From Methanobacteriaceae archaeon UBA349 (GTDB lineage Archaea; Methanobacteriota; Methanobacteria; Methanobacteriales; Methanobacteriaceae), in contig DAWK01000072.1 of assembly GCA_002509745.1 (NCBI GenBank), forward strand, positions 1-60,924: DNA of 60,924 nt, in the 5' to 3' direction. Of the stretch, positions 31,132-41,200 are shown piece by piece. Within the stretch, counting starts at the first letter, position 1. The number at the start of each line of letters is the position of its first letter. The notes below the pieces were generated by a model. It did no database searches. It saw nothing but the letters and a program-made list of their open reading frames with translations, and had not been told where the DNA came from. Position numbers and translations under genes: made by a program.

Positions 31132-31851
31132 CTAAAATTTTTTTAAGATATCAATTATCATCTTAAACAGAATTTTAATACCAATTGTAGCATTAGTTCC
31201 TTTTGAAATTGAATATGGAGTATAAATTGTCTTAATAGGAACTTCTTTAAATCTTAAATGATTTTTTTTTATTTCTCTCACAATTTCTGATGAAACGCCG
31301 TATCCTCGTGAGTGAAATTCAAGTAGTTGCGTAGCTTTGGAGTTAAATGCTCTTAATCCCGATTGTGAGTCATTAACTTTGACTCCATAAAATAATAGAG
31401 TTATGAAATTCATGATTTGGTTACTTATTTTTTTAGAAAGGGGCATATCATCAAAATTTCTATCACCTAAAACAACATCTGCTTCATCAAGTTTTAAAGG
31501 CTTACAAACATTATCTATATCATATGGATCATGTTGACAATCAGCATCAAATGTAACCATGTATTTAGCTCCTTTCCTTAAAGATGCCTCCAGACCTGTT
31601 TTTAATGCTGCTCCTAATCCTCGATTAATAGTATGACTATAAATAGAGATCTGTTTAGGATATTTTTCCTGCAAATCATTTATAATGGAATAAGTTTTAT
31701 CATGGGAACCGTCATCAACCACTACAACCATATAACCCATTTCACATAGCTTCGTCACTACTTTAGCCACAGTCTTCTCTTCATTATAAGCTGGAACCAC
31801 CACAAATAGTTCTTTATTTAATTTATCCAGTTCAAAAGATTGGTTCGGCAT
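31132..31851 (-). CDS. Glycosyltransferase family 2 (dolichol-phosphate-mannose synthase-like)
   Basis: A 239-residue GT-A enzyme with LFVVVPAYNEEKTV, VVVDDGSHDKTYSI, the metal-binding VTFDADCQHDP (DxD-like) and the acceptor-site region DSQSGLRAFNS. It resembles enzymes that load a sugar on polyprenyl phosphate. The ATG at 31851 is chosen because AAAGGA precedes it; an ATG 36 bases upstream lacks such a site. The order GT2, DUF2304, GT4 suggests a small glycan unit. Confidence 0.88.
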   Translation of the reverse strand: MPNQSFELDKLNKELFVVVPAYNEEKTVAKVVTKLCEMGYMVVVVDDGSHDKTYSIINDLQEKYPKQISIYSHTINRGLGAALKTGLEASLRKGAKYMVTFDADCQHDPYDIDNVCKPLKLDEADVVLGDRNFDDMPLSKKISNQIMNFITLLFYGVKVNDSQSGLRAFNSKATQLLEFHSRGYGVSSEIVREIKKNHLRFKEVPIKTIYTPYSISKGTNATIGIKILFKMIIDILKKF

Positions 31852-31916
31852 AGTATGTCCTTTTAATGTACTTTTTAATAATGTCATTTAAGAGCTATTA
31901 AAATTAACATTAGATT

Positions 31917-32501
31917 TTATTCATTCAATTTAATAACAAGATTAGCGACTCTTTTTCCAAGGTTTTTTGTAGTTTCCAATCCAACATCGTCATTTTCACA
32001 GTCTTTAATTCCGCTGCCTACTCCACAAGCACCATAATGGGCTGCGGGAGCACCATCACCCACAATAATAGCATCTTGTATCAATAAAAAATCGTGTATT
32101 GCTGAACAAGTAGTTTCTTGTCCCCCATTTCTTGAAGCACCGACAGAAATTGCCCCACTAACAACATCCTGCAGTGAAAAATTTGTTCTTAATGGGCGTG
32201 AACGATCCATGAATATTTTAGTCTGGGCAGTTACATTACCAAAATACACTGGACTGCCAATAATTAATCCTTGAACATCAGAAATTTTTTCCAACAGAGG
32301 CCCCATATCATCTTTTATAGAACATTCACCAGTTTCTTTACAGATATTACATGCAGTACATGGAGATATATCCATTTTACCCAAATGAATTAGTTCTGTT
32401 TCAGCACCTAAACTTTCTGCAGATTCCAAAGCTTTTTTAACTAAGAAATTTGTGTTTCCTTTTATTCTGGGACTTCCCACAATTCCAATTATCTTTACCA
32501 T
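31917..32501 (-). CDS. Iron-sulfur flavoprotein (NADPH-dependent FMN reductase family)
   Basis: A 194-residue flavodoxin-like protein. The FMN phosphate loop is [13 protein letters not shown]. The compact cluster motif [13 protein letters not shown] (C-x2-C-x2-C-x5-C type) is typical of archaeal Isf, which carries FMN and 4Fe-4S and is linked to oxygen and peroxide reduction with ferredoxin. A second flavin contact is [12 protein letters not shown]. It stands alone between the glycosyltransferases and ribC. Confidence 0.9.
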   Translation of the reverse strand: MVKIIGIVGSPRIKGNTNFLVKKALESAESLGAETELIHLGKMDISPCTACNICKETGECSIKDDMGPLLEKISDVQGLIIGSPVYFGNVTAQTKIFMDRSRPLRTNFSLQDVVSGAISVGASRNGGQETTCSAIHDFLLIQDAIIVGDGAPAAHYGACGVGSGIKDCENDDVGLETTKNLGKRVANLVIKLNE

Positions 32502-32649
32502 TTATAAAACTCCAATAATTTTCAAAATAACGAATGAATCACATTAATACAAATTTAAAGCATTAAGACAATATTATGAACAAATAAATGCCAATAATAT
32601 GTCTTATTATAATTATATATTATTCAATAACTAATGAATAATGTAAACT

Positions 32650-33165
<516 letters not shown>

Positions 33166-33233
33166 TCATTTTAATCATTAATAATAACTATCCGATTATA
33201 AATATTCTATTAAATTATTAAATCAAAAATAAG

Positions 33234-34088
33234 TTATCCCCTATTAAAATCACTTTCAATGTACTCTAATAAACTTTTGCGTGCTTCACCAATAGTTAAA
33301 GGATATTCTCCTGAAAATGATAATTTATCTTCTTTTTTAAGAATTTCCATTAAATGCGCAATCCTAGGAAGTCTGAGATTAGCTTTTCTAATAGTTTCTA
33401 CATCACCAAAAACATCATGAGGGTTTCCTTCTTTAATTATTTCTCCACCGCTAATTATATAAATTTTATCAGCATAAAGCGGAACCATATCCACATCATG
33501 TGTGGATATAATTATAGTCATCCCTTCTTCATTGAGTTTGTATAATAATTTTAAAATCTGTGAAGCTCCTTTGGGATCAAGGCCAGAAGTAGGTTCATCC
33601 AAAACCATTATTTTAGGTTCCATGGCCAAAATTCCTGCAATGGCCACTCTCTTTTTTTGCCCACCACTAAGATGATGAGGTGCCTTATCTTCAAATCCGG
33701 CCATTCCCACCTTTTTTAAGGCCTTAGAAACTCTATTTTCCACTTCATCCCGAGACAATCCCATATTAAGAGGACCGAAGGCCACATCTTCCACCACAGT
33801 AGGGGCAAACAATTGGTCATCAGGATTTTGAAAGACAATACCTACTTTTTGTCTGGCTTTATTAAGGTCATCTTTGCCATATTTCAATAGTTCTTCTGCT
33901 ATTTCTATTTGCCCAGAGCTGGGTTGTATTATTCCATTGAAATGTAAAAATAGTGTGGATTTACCAGCACCATTAGGTCCTAAAAGTGCCACCATACTTC
34001 CTTTCTCCACATTAAAATTAACACCATGCAATGCCTTGGTGCCATCAGGATATTCATAAGTAATTTCCTTAGCCTCAATCATGTTCAT
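33234..34088 (-). CDS. cbiO: Cobalt ECF transporter ATP-binding protein
   Basis: ATPase of the energy-coupling-factor cobalt importer. The 284-residue protein has Walker A GPNGAGKS, a Q-loop VFQNPDDQLFAPTVVEDVAFG typical of ECF ATPases (given here only in part), signature LSGGQKKR and Walker B IMVLDEPTSGLD. The ATG at 34088 follows GGGTGA; upstream in-frame ATG at 34100 is less likely. It is the last gene of cbiM-cbiN-cbiQ-cbiO, separated from cbiQ by about 250 bases. Confidence 0.93.
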   Translation of the reverse strand: MNMIEAKEITYEYPDGTKALHGVNFNVEKGSMVALLGPNGAGKSTLFLHFNGIIQPSSGQIEIAEELLKYGKDDLNKARQKVGIVFQNPDDQLFAPTVVEDVAFGPLNMGLSRDEVENRVSKALKKVGMAGFEDKAPHHLSGGQKKRVAIAGILAMEPKIMVLDEPTSGLDPKGASQILKLLYKLNEEGMTIIISTHDVDMVPLYADKIYIISGGEIIKEGNPHDVFGDVETIRKANLRLPRIAHLMEILKKEDKLSFSGEYPLTIGEARKSLLEYIESDFNRG

Positions 34089-34340
34089 TATTTCACCCAT
34101 TCATGAATCAATTATACTTGAATAAAATTAAAAATCATTATAAATTTAATATATATTTCATAGATTTAATTGTTTATATCTTTTTAAAAAATTTCATGAA
34201 AATTTCTAAAACAGATTGTAATTATTTAAATTGTAATTATTTAAAATGATTGCAGTAGTAAAAATTCGATAAATATATTATAATAATCAACTTAAAAAAG
34301 GTGATACCTAATAAATCTAATTTAAATAAAAATAAAAAAA

Positions 34341-35120
34341 TTAAAATAATCTAAAATTTCCACTTAAATAAACGCCTAATATCAATACAGATTCAAATAA
34401 AACCAAAATAGTTAAATTTTTAATCCCAATGCTGTTTTGATAATTGTTAATATACAAAGATCCATTATATCCTCTTGATTCCATAGAAACATAAACCCTT
34501 TCACCTTTAATCCATGATCTAATAAACAGATTGCTGGCTAGCATCCCCAAAGATTTATATGACGTTTTAAAGCTTTGATAACCTAATCTAGTTTGTTGGG
34601 CATAGTACATATTAAGGGACTCATCTAAAAAGACGAAAATATAACGGTACATCATCATAGCAATTTCTAATACAATTTTAGGAATTTTAAAAGTGTCAAG
34701 CACTGAAAAAAGCTCAGTCATTGGAGTAGTGAATGCCAAAAAGGCCATACAGGAAAAACCACCCATTACTCTGGCGAAAACAAGAAAACCCAGATTAAAT
34801 CCATCAACCGTTATTACTAGATTGAAAATATTTAATTCAAGTATGGTAGCTCCAACTCCAAAGAAAAAAGCCATGAAAACAAAGGTTAAAAATCCGAAAA
34901 TAAATGGAATGGCCAGGAATTTCAGATAAAATTTCCAAGGTATCTTAGCTTTAAAAATAATTAAAAATGACATTAAAAATGTTATAATGATTGGAACAAC
35001 GGGTGAAGTTGATATTAAGCTCACTAACATAGTTAAAAGAGCAAACAAAACTTTTAAATAAACATTTGTTCCCCTAAGGCCATTATGATGAGCAAAATTA
35101 TCTAATGTGTTTTCAAACAT
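34341..35120 (-). CDS. cbiQ: Cobalt ECF transporter transmembrane protein
   Basis: Energy-coupling T-component. The 259-residue protein has five to six hydrophobic helices and the conserved cytoplasmic coupling segments QQTRLGYQSF and RSWIKGERVYVSMESRGY, which dock to CbiO. GGTGA lies just before the ATG at 35120; a TTG start 12 bases upstream is the alternative. It follows cbiN by about 45 bases. Confidence 0.92.
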   Translation of the reverse strand: MFENTLDNFAHHNGLRGTNVYLKVLFALLTMLVSLISTSPVVPIIITFLMSFLIIFKAKIPWKFYLKFLAIPFIFGFLTFVFMAFFFGVGATILELNIFNLVITVDGFNLGFLVFARVMGGFSCMAFLAFTTPMTELFSVLDTFKIPKIVLEIAMMMYRYIFVFLDESLNMYYAQQTRLGYQSFKTSYKSLGMLASNLFIRSWIKGERVYVSMESRGYNGSLYINNYQNSIGIKNLTILVLFESVLILGVYLSGNFRLF

Positions 35121-35166
35121 TTTCACCTGCAAGTATACAATCTAATAAACATATACACTTAAAATA

Positions 35167-35478
35167 TCATTTTTGTTCTTCATCTATTCGTTTTCTCTCT
35201 TTGGCTTGACCATTATAATATCCAAATACATATCCAATTATTATAGCACCAATTGCAGCTTGAAGAGCAAATAGAAGACTTTCTATTTCCCCACTGGGAG
35301 GTTCCCAAATAGAGCCGAACCATGGTTGATAACCTGTTTCTTCAATAGCAGGTCCTGCTTGAGAATCTGCTCCACTGAAATATCCTTCTTCTTCACCCAT
35401 ACCACTGTACATTATCATGGGAACTGCAATAATTATGGCCACCAATGCGAGTAAAATAATTGGTTTTTTATCTACCAT
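35167..35478 (-). CDS. cbiN: Cobalt transport protein CbiN
   Basis: Small accessory subunit of the S-unit. The 103-residue protein has two membrane helices (IILLALVAIIIAVPMIM and LLFALQAAIGAIIIGYVFGY) with an extracytoplasmic loop between them, as in CbiN. Its ATG shares one base with the TAA stop of cbiM (TAATG), so the two are translationally coupled. Confidence 0.9.
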   Translation of the reverse strand: MVDKKPIILLALVAIIIAVPMIMYSGMGEEEGYFSGADSQAGPAIEETGYQPWFGSIWEPPSGEIESLLFALQAAIGAIIIGYVFGYYNGQAKERKRIDEEQK

Positions 35479-36164
35479 TAGGCCACCGCCTTAGGAGTTT
35501 CCTCTGCTTTAGGGCTGATAACTTTTAATTTTACCAGAATATCCGGCCTTAGTTTCATTATATAATCAAACACTACTACCGTTAAAAGACCTTCAGCTAT
35601 GGCCAGAGGCACCTGAGTGTAAGCGAAAATTACCATGAACTTTGCAAATGCAGCTCCAAATGTTGGAACAGGAAAAGCCAAAGATAGTTGAGTAGCAGTA
35701 GTTACATATGTTAACCAGTCACCAACAACTGCTGCACAAAATATTCCTATTGAAGGGCCCCACCCAATTCTTTTGACACCTTTGTAAACCAACCATGCCG
35801 CAAATGGACCTACAATACCCATTGAGAAAATATTAGCTCCTAGAGTTGTTATTCCACCATGAGCTATAAGTAAAGCTTGAAATACCAGTACAATAGCACC
35901 TAAAACGCTAGTAACTGCTGGCCCAAAAAGTACGGCTGATAAACCCGTACCAGTAGGATGAGAACAACTTCCGGTAACAGATGGGAGTTTTAATGATGAT
36001 AAAATAAAGATAAATGCTCCTGAAACAGCTAAAAGAGGTTTAGATTCTGGATGTTCGTCTGTGATCTTTTTTATTTGTATTACACCGTAAGCAACCACTG
36101 GTAGGGCCACCATATACCAAAAGAGGCACCATTGCCAGGGTAAAAATCCTTCCATGATATGCAT
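35478..36164 (-). CDS. cbiM: Cobalt ECF transporter substrate-capture protein
   Basis: Membrane S-component that binds Co2+. The N-terminus [17 protein letters not shown] carries the conserved His2 and Met4 metal ligands, and a second ligand loop contains [18 protein letters not shown]. The 228-residue protein has about seven helices. It is the first gene of cbiMNQO; cobalt supply fits the cobamide genes cobA and cbiT elsewhere in the window. A nickel-specific role (NikM) is less likely because CbiN rather than NikN is present. Confidence 0.94.
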   Translation of the reverse strand: MHIMEGFLPWQWCLFWYMVALPVVAYGVIQIKKITDEHPESKPLLAVSGAFIFILSSLKLPSVTGSCSHPTGTGLSAVLFGPAVTSVLGAIVLVFQALLIAHGGITTLGANIFSMGIVGPFAAWLVYKGVKRIGWGPSIGIFCAAVVGDWLTYVTTATQLSLAFPVPTFGAAFAKFMVIFAYTQVPLAIAEGLLTVVVFDYIMKLRPDILVKLKVISPKAEETPKAVA

Positions 36165-36182
36165 AGTTAAAGTCTCCTTTAA

Positions 36183-36287
36183 TTCTTTTCAACTTTACTT
36201 GAATAACATCCAATATAAATCTTTTCAATTTAACTTAATAGTAATTAAAGTAAACTTTAATAAAATAATATATAAATCTTTTCAATT
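36183..36287 (-). promoter_or_regulatory. Repeated AATTGAAAAGATTTATA elements upstream of cbiM
   Basis: Read leftward, AATTGAAAAGATTTATA occurs at 36214-36230 and again identically at 36271-36287, 57 bases apart; a partial copy (AAGTTGAAAAGA) lies at about 36183-36194. Each copy resembles a BRE-plus-TATA unit, so this could be two tandem promoters for the cobalt transporter operon or copies of an operator. No cobalamin riboswitch structure is recognisable. Confidence 0.5.
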
Positions 36288-36385
36288 AATTTTTAATTAA
36301 AATAAGAATTACTTGAATTAATCAAATATTAATTTAAAAATAAAGTTTAATCTACAAAAAACTAAAAACACCAATTAAACATCAA

Positions 36386-36394
36386 AGATATAAA
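36386..36394 (+). promoter_or_regulatory. TATA box of a leaderless pyrF transcript
   Basis: GATATAAAA is centred about 28 bases before the ATG at 36419. That spacing places transcription start at or within a base or two of the ATG, and no ribosome binding site is visible, so the mRNA is probably leaderless. Confidence 0.55.
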
Positions 36395-36409
36395 AGATAA
36401 TCATCATAA

Positions 36410-37066
<657 letters not shown>

Positions 37067-37116
37067 TCTATAAATTAATTTTTAAAATATTTTTAAGTAT
37101 AAAAAGTTCTTTAATG

Positions 37117-37195
37117 TATTTTTTTTCGTTAATTTAGGATATAATATATTTTTTAGACATGTTTTTTTTTAGAATATTTTTAGAAGTATTTTTTA
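37117..37195 (+). terminator. Oligo-T termination zone after pyrF
   Basis: Four to five T-runs (including T8 near 37120 and T10 near 37163) follow the pyrF stop within about 130 bases. Archaeal RNA polymerase terminates at such runs without a hairpin. The zone reaches the end of the convergent membrane-protein gene. Confidence 0.6.
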
Positions 37196-37203
37196 GAAAT
37201 AGT

Positions 37204-37794
37204 TTATAAAATAGCTTTAATCCAATTATAACTTCTTTCAAAATATCTTCCAGTAAATTCATACGAAATTTCAAATAGAATGAATAAAATGAATGCTGAG
37301 AAACTTAAAAATTCCATATTCAACATATCAAATCCAGTTAATGATTGATAAAGCCCTAAAAACGCCAGTGAAAATATTGTTATCTTCATAGCAAACCTAT
37401 ATCTAAAGAAAATTCCAAAAAAGTGACTTTTATCACTAATTTTCTGATTATCATTACCAATTTCATCAATAAATGCAGCTATGGAACATATAATCAAAGT
37501 TAATATGCTTATCTGCGGAACTCCATAAATAAATGCAACCAGTACAAATGTTGCTAAAGTCAAAATATGGTGAACACCATCTATTTTTTTAGAAAATAAA
37601 GTTCCTAAAAGAATTGCAAAGAAAATATAAGTCGCATCCACACTATTAACAACTAAAAATCCAATGCAAAGGCCGCAAATAATTCCCACTATAGATGCAA
37701 ATTTTTTATCTCCTCTTTCATCATATGCATCATCTGAAAATTTCATCAAAAATCCAGAAAGCATATAAAAAAGAGCTAGTACAATTATTTCCAT
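37204..37794 (-). CDS. Small membrane protein with a UbiA-like Asp-rich motif
   Basis: A 196-residue integral membrane protein with about six helices. After the first helix it has DDAYDERGD (residues 21-29), matching the D-D-x2-D-x3-D form of the UbiA prenyltransferase motif, and later FIDEIGNDN as a possible second Asp motif. UbiA enzymes are usually near 280-300 residues, so this would be a very short member or only a look-alike. It ends next to pyrF and starts 17 bases downstream of dys on the same strand, so it may be cotranscribed with dys. Confidence 0.6.
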   Translation of the reverse strand: MEIIVLALFYMLSGFLMKFSDDAYDERGDKKFASIVGIICGLCIGFLVVNSVDATYIFFAILLGTLFSKKIDGVHHILTLATFVLVAFIYGVPQISILTLIICSIAAFIDEIGNDNQKISDKSHFFGIFFRYRFAMKITIFSLAFLGLYQSLTGFDMLNMEFLSFSAFILFILFEISYEFTGRYFERSYNWIKAIL

Positions 37795-37810
37795 ATTAAA
37801 TACCTATGAG

Positions 37811-38755
37811 TTATTCATTCTCCCCGGAATCTACTAAATCCAGCGCTCCAGCCAGAATCAGGGGGAAAAGAACTGTAGCATCACCAACAACTGTTACTAA
37901 ATTAGAACCTGCCCGAGCCTTGGCCCAAGACTTGGCTTCTTCTAAGGGAGCACCACTTAAACTTCCCGCTTCACTCCTATCCATGGTTATTTGAATAGCA
38001 GCATCAACACCACCTTTTAGAAGATTAGAAGCTAACACATAATGTTTGGGAAGGCCTCCACCTAAAATAACGGCTCCTACTTTTTCAGACTCAAATACTA
38101 TATCTGAAAGTTGGTGCATATCAGCTACCGCATCCAAAGCAAGTTTGTTGGATTGATTGAACATCCATAATTGAAGGCCCAGCATACTATCAATAATCCC
38201 TGGAGCATATATTGGAACATTATTATCTGCTGCTGCTTTTATAATAGAATTTTCATCGGTTATTTGTGTTCCAACATGGTAAATAAATTCTTGAATGGAA
38301 GTGATTTCAGTTTCACTTGCAATTTTTTCTAATATATGATTTATTTCGTTTTCAAAAATCTCAAAATCCTCAGATTTTGTGTAAATATCACCTATACGAC
38401 CCATACCCGAATCATGAAGTTTTTCATCATCAAATCCATAGTTTCGATAATGAGAACCACCAAAGGATTCTAAAAGATCATGTGTAAGATTTGCTCCACT
38501 GGTTATAATTACCTTGATAATACCTTTTTTTATGAGATCAGCTATTATATCCCTCATCCCTCCCGGAACCATGGGCCCTGCTACACTTAGAAATATATTT
38601 AACTCCTGATCTTCAATCATTTCTGAAAGTAATTTCGTGGCCCTATAAACTCTTCCAGCACCTAAAACCCCAGCATTCCCCATTTCTTCAATGAAATCGG
38701 ATATTTTCATACCTTTGGAGATTTTAACATGATTAACTTGATGATCATCTTTCAA
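37811..38755 (-). CDS. dys: Deoxyhypusine synthase
   Basis: Transfers the aminobutyl group of spermidine to a lysine of aIF5A, the first step of hypusine formation. The 314-residue protein has TSGANLTHDL, the NAD-binding GGGLPKHYVL region, and the active-site SGAPLEEAKSWAKARAG with Lys279 as the probable covalent lysine. The start is a TTG with an AGGTTG element upstream; an alternative at the internal Met16 would remove residues before ISDFIEEMG. Confidence 0.94.
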   Translation of the reverse strand: MKDDHQVNHVKISKGMKISDFIEEMGNAGVLGAGRVYRATKLLSEMIEDQELNIFLSVAGPMVPGGMRDIIADLIKKGIIKVIITSGANLTHDLLESFGGSHYRNYGFDDEKLHDSGMGRIGDIYTKSEDFEIFENEINHILEKIASETEITSIQEFIYHVGTQITDENSIIKAAADNNVPIYAPGIIDSMLGLQLWMFNQSNKLALDAVADMHQLSDIVFESEKVGAVILGGGLPKHYVLASNLLKGGVDAAIQITMDRSEAGSLSGAPLEEAKSWAKARAGSNLVTVVGDATVLFPLILAGALDLVDSGENE

Positions 38756-39026
38756 AAATTACACAACCTATTATGATAATACTATACTCAAATTCTAAAA
38801 TAAATAATTATAACTGAATAAGATTGATTTAAGGCAATTATAATATTAATAATATTAAATTATTCAAAAATTAATTAAATTAAAAATTTATATTAATTAA
38901 TTGTGAATCAAAAAATTATTATAAATTTTTTTAGTATTTAAAAATTAATTTATTTTAAACTTGATTTATTAATATTCTCTTAATATAATCCTAATTTATT
39001 TTAAAATCTTTTAGGAATCTATTACT

Positions 39027-39908
39027 CTATTTTAATCCAGCAATATTATCTAAAAGATCTGTTCTAGTCACAATTCCCACGGGAGTTCCATCATGCTCTA
39101 ATACTATTAATCTACCTATGTTCTTTTTATTCATGATTTCAATCGCATCAGATATCATGACGTCCTCTTCAACAGTTATAATATCACTGGACATGATTTC
39201 ACTAATTTCTAGATATTCTTTACTTTGAGCAATAGCTTTAGTAATGTCACTTAAGGTTAGTATTCCAACAATTTTACCATCCTTAAAAACTGGAGCTCCC
39301 TCAATCCCTTTTTCCGATAAAACTTTTGCAGATTTTTTAACACCATATTCCGCATTCAAAGTTATAAGTTCCTTGGTTGCCACATCAAGAACTGTCTTTT
39401 TAGGAATACTTCTAATGGCCGTGGTATCTAAAAGCAAAATATTATCCATATCGTCCCTACCAACAATTACACCATTTATAACCAATTTATTTACAGGAGT
39501 AGGACCTACACGAATTCTATCACCCAAATCCAGTTGTTTTATGCTTCCAACTGCTTTAATAGCAGCTTCACACTCACCCGGATGAGGAATACTTGTAAAT
39601 TCAATTTTAGCAACAGAAATATCATTCAATTCTTTTCCATCCCTATAAATCGGAACTAATGTTTCTTTACCTGTTGCAGAAATATTTAATGTATGATAAG
39701 CTTCAATTGTGGGTTTATAACCGCCCCGGGGTCCTGGAACACCTTTCACAAGGCCTAAACTCCTTAGGGATTGCATCTGGTTACGTATTGTTCCAGGGTT
39801 ACGATTCATTATTTCAGCTATTTCCTCGCCCTTTATGGACTTACCACTAGAATTACGATACAGATTAATCAAACTTTGTAAAATCTCCTTCTGAACAGAT
39901 GTAAGCAT
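39027..39908 (-). CDS. HTH regulator with paired CBS domains
   Basis: A 293-residue protein. Residues 1-70 form a winged helix (IKGEEIAEIMNRNPGTIRNQ, then KGVPGPRGGYKPT as the wing). A central domain contains GDRIRVGPTPVNKLVINGVI. The C-terminal 125 residues form two CBS domains (LSEKGIEGAPVFKDGKIVGI and MNKKNIGRLIVLEHDGTPVG) that may sense adenine nucleotides or SAM. The wing starts with a GPRGGY motif like that of Rrf2-type factors. The target is unknown; it may control itself or neighbours. Confidence 0.85.
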   Translation of the reverse strand: MLTSVQKEILQSLINLYRNSSGKSIKGEEIAEIMNRNPGTIRNQMQSLRSLGLVKGVPGPRGGYKPTIEAYHTLNISATGKETLVPIYRDGKELNDISVAKIEFTSIPHPGECEAAIKAVGSIKQLDLGDRIRVGPTPVNKLVINGVIVGRDDMDNILLLDTTAIRSIPKKTVLDVATKELITLNAEYGVKKSAKVLSEKGIEGAPVFKDGKIVGILTLSDITKAIAQSKEYLEISEIMSSDIITVEEDVMISDAIEIMNKKNIGRLIVLEHDGTPVGIVTRTDLLDNIAGLK

Positions 39909-40239
39909 GGCCCGTCACCTTTAAATTTATAAATAAATATTATAATTAATACTAATCTTTTTCAATAATCTATTACGAATAATAATTATAATTATTTCTC
40001 ATTATTTATATAATATTATCGTATATATTGTTTTTGTAATTATAACGTATACTTAATGTATTAAATTATATTTCTAATAATTATATTAATTAAATGTAAA
40101 TGAAATCCAATAATAAGGGGAATATTAAATAATATTGGCCTAGATGTCTACTTAAACATTTATTAGAAAAAATTGAAATTAAATATAATTGAAATTAAAT
40201 TTTTAAATCAATTTTTTATTTATTGATAAAACCATTTGA
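39909..40239. other. AT-rich intergenic region upstream of the HTH-CBS regulator
   Basis: Contains the regulator's promoter. Three similar elements, ATTACGAATA (39972), TTATCGTATA (40016) and ATAACGTATA (40042), lie in the 150 bases upstream of its start and might be binding sites. No gene is visible. Confidence 0.35.
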
Positions 40240-40470
40240 TTAATAAAAAATTTCTAGAACAAAACATATTACAGCTAAAACTGCCAGCGCAATGGCCATA
40301 TAAAAATATTTTTTACTAGCACCAATCCTAGTTAGATAAATACCTAAAAAAATAGTAATACTGAGCAAAAACCATCCTAATGCATTATAATAAGCTTTTG
40401 TATAAGCATAATATGTTGCAACAAACACCAGTAAAATAGCGATAAAATAATTGTTTTTAGTAGATTCCAT
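40240..40470 (-). CDS. Small membrane protein, three predicted helices
   Basis: A 76-residue protein that is almost entirely hydrophobic: FIAILLVFVATYYAYTK, then a helix around ALGWFLLSITIFLGIYL and one around YMAIALAVLAVICFVLEIF. A GAGGT site precedes the ATG. Function unknown; similar small membrane proteins are common in Methanobacteriales genomes. Confidence 0.65.
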   Translation of the reverse strand: MESTKNNYFIAILLVFVATYYAYTKAYYNALGWFLLSITIFLGIYLTRIGASKKYFYMAIALAVLAVICFVLEIFY

Positions 40471-40596
40471 TTAATACCTCATATAAAATTTATAATTCAT
40501 TACTAATTATATTAATCCCAGAAGATTATGTATTTTATATTACTGAGTATATATTTAATTTTTTAAAAAAGAATCTGAATAACAAAGATCTTTTAA

Positions 40597-40689
40597 TTAA
40601 TTTTTATTAATATTGAATATTAAAAATTTAGGAGCCCTTCCAAAGTGTTCATCAATCAATAATCCATTTTCACTTGCTATTGCTACTTT
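40597..40689 (-). pseudogene. Remnant of a NifX/NifB-type cofactor-binding domain (N-terminal fragment)
   Basis: Thirty codons encode KVAIASENGLLIDEHFGRAP and a KFLIFNINKN end. This is the recognisable beginning of the dinitrogenase iron-molybdenum cofactor-binding family (K-x-A-x-A-S, then D-x-H-F-G-x-A-x-x-F). It stops after one strand-helix unit, whereas the domain needs about 100 residues. The codon where Met should be is TTT, and no start site is present. Sequence beyond the stop is non-coding. It is therefore probably a degraded gene. Confidence 0.55.
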
Positions 40690-40870
40690 AAATGAAATAT
40701 TATCGCATTTATTTTTTGTTTTAGTAAATTTAATTAATTTCATGATTAATTGATAAGACCAAAATATAACAATTGTTATATAAATAATGAAATTTAAAGT
40801 TATGCACAAAATATTATAAAATTTATGACTTTGTACTATAGAAAATTTAAAAAACAAAAATTGAAAATTA

Positions 40871-41050
40871 CTATGGCTTAAAATAAATACAATGCCCAGG
40901 TTTTCCTGGGCCTCTAGGATGTCTACAATATAAATTAATTGATTTTTGCTCATCAACAATTATTTCGCACTTAAATCTGCATTTATAACAATTTTCACTG
41001 GAAGAAATAATATTGAATTCCTGAACATCAAAGATTTTAGTGCTTTCCAT
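40871..41050 (-). CDS. Small Cys-rich protein, 59 residues
   Basis: Encodes 59 residues with five cysteines: CYKCRFKC (positions 21, 24, 28), then Cys42 in LYCRHPRG and Cys54 in PGHCIYF, with two His close to them. This pattern suggests a zinc or iron-sulfur site. A GGTGATT site lies before the ATG. It is directly upstream of the NifX-like remnant on the same strand, so it may once have formed an operon with it. Family not recognised. Confidence 0.6.
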   Translation of the reverse strand: MESTKIFDVQEFNIISSSENCYKCRFKCEIIVDEQKSINLYCRHPRGPGKPGHCIYFKP

Positions 41051-41200
41051 TTAATCACCATAAAATAAATATTCTGTTATTCTGATAGATTTGACAGATA
41101 AAAGTTTTTATTTAATATTTGAATAAGTTTAACATTGCATAGTTATATATTAACTTTATGAATACCCATAATATTAGTATAGATAAAAAAAGGTTATAAA

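Noticed and set aside
40690..40959. Upstream extension of the NifX-like fragment, up to an ATG at 40959
   Set aside because: The extension overlaps the Cys-rich gene out of frame and then translates AT-rich spacer; only the last 30 codons resemble a protein family.
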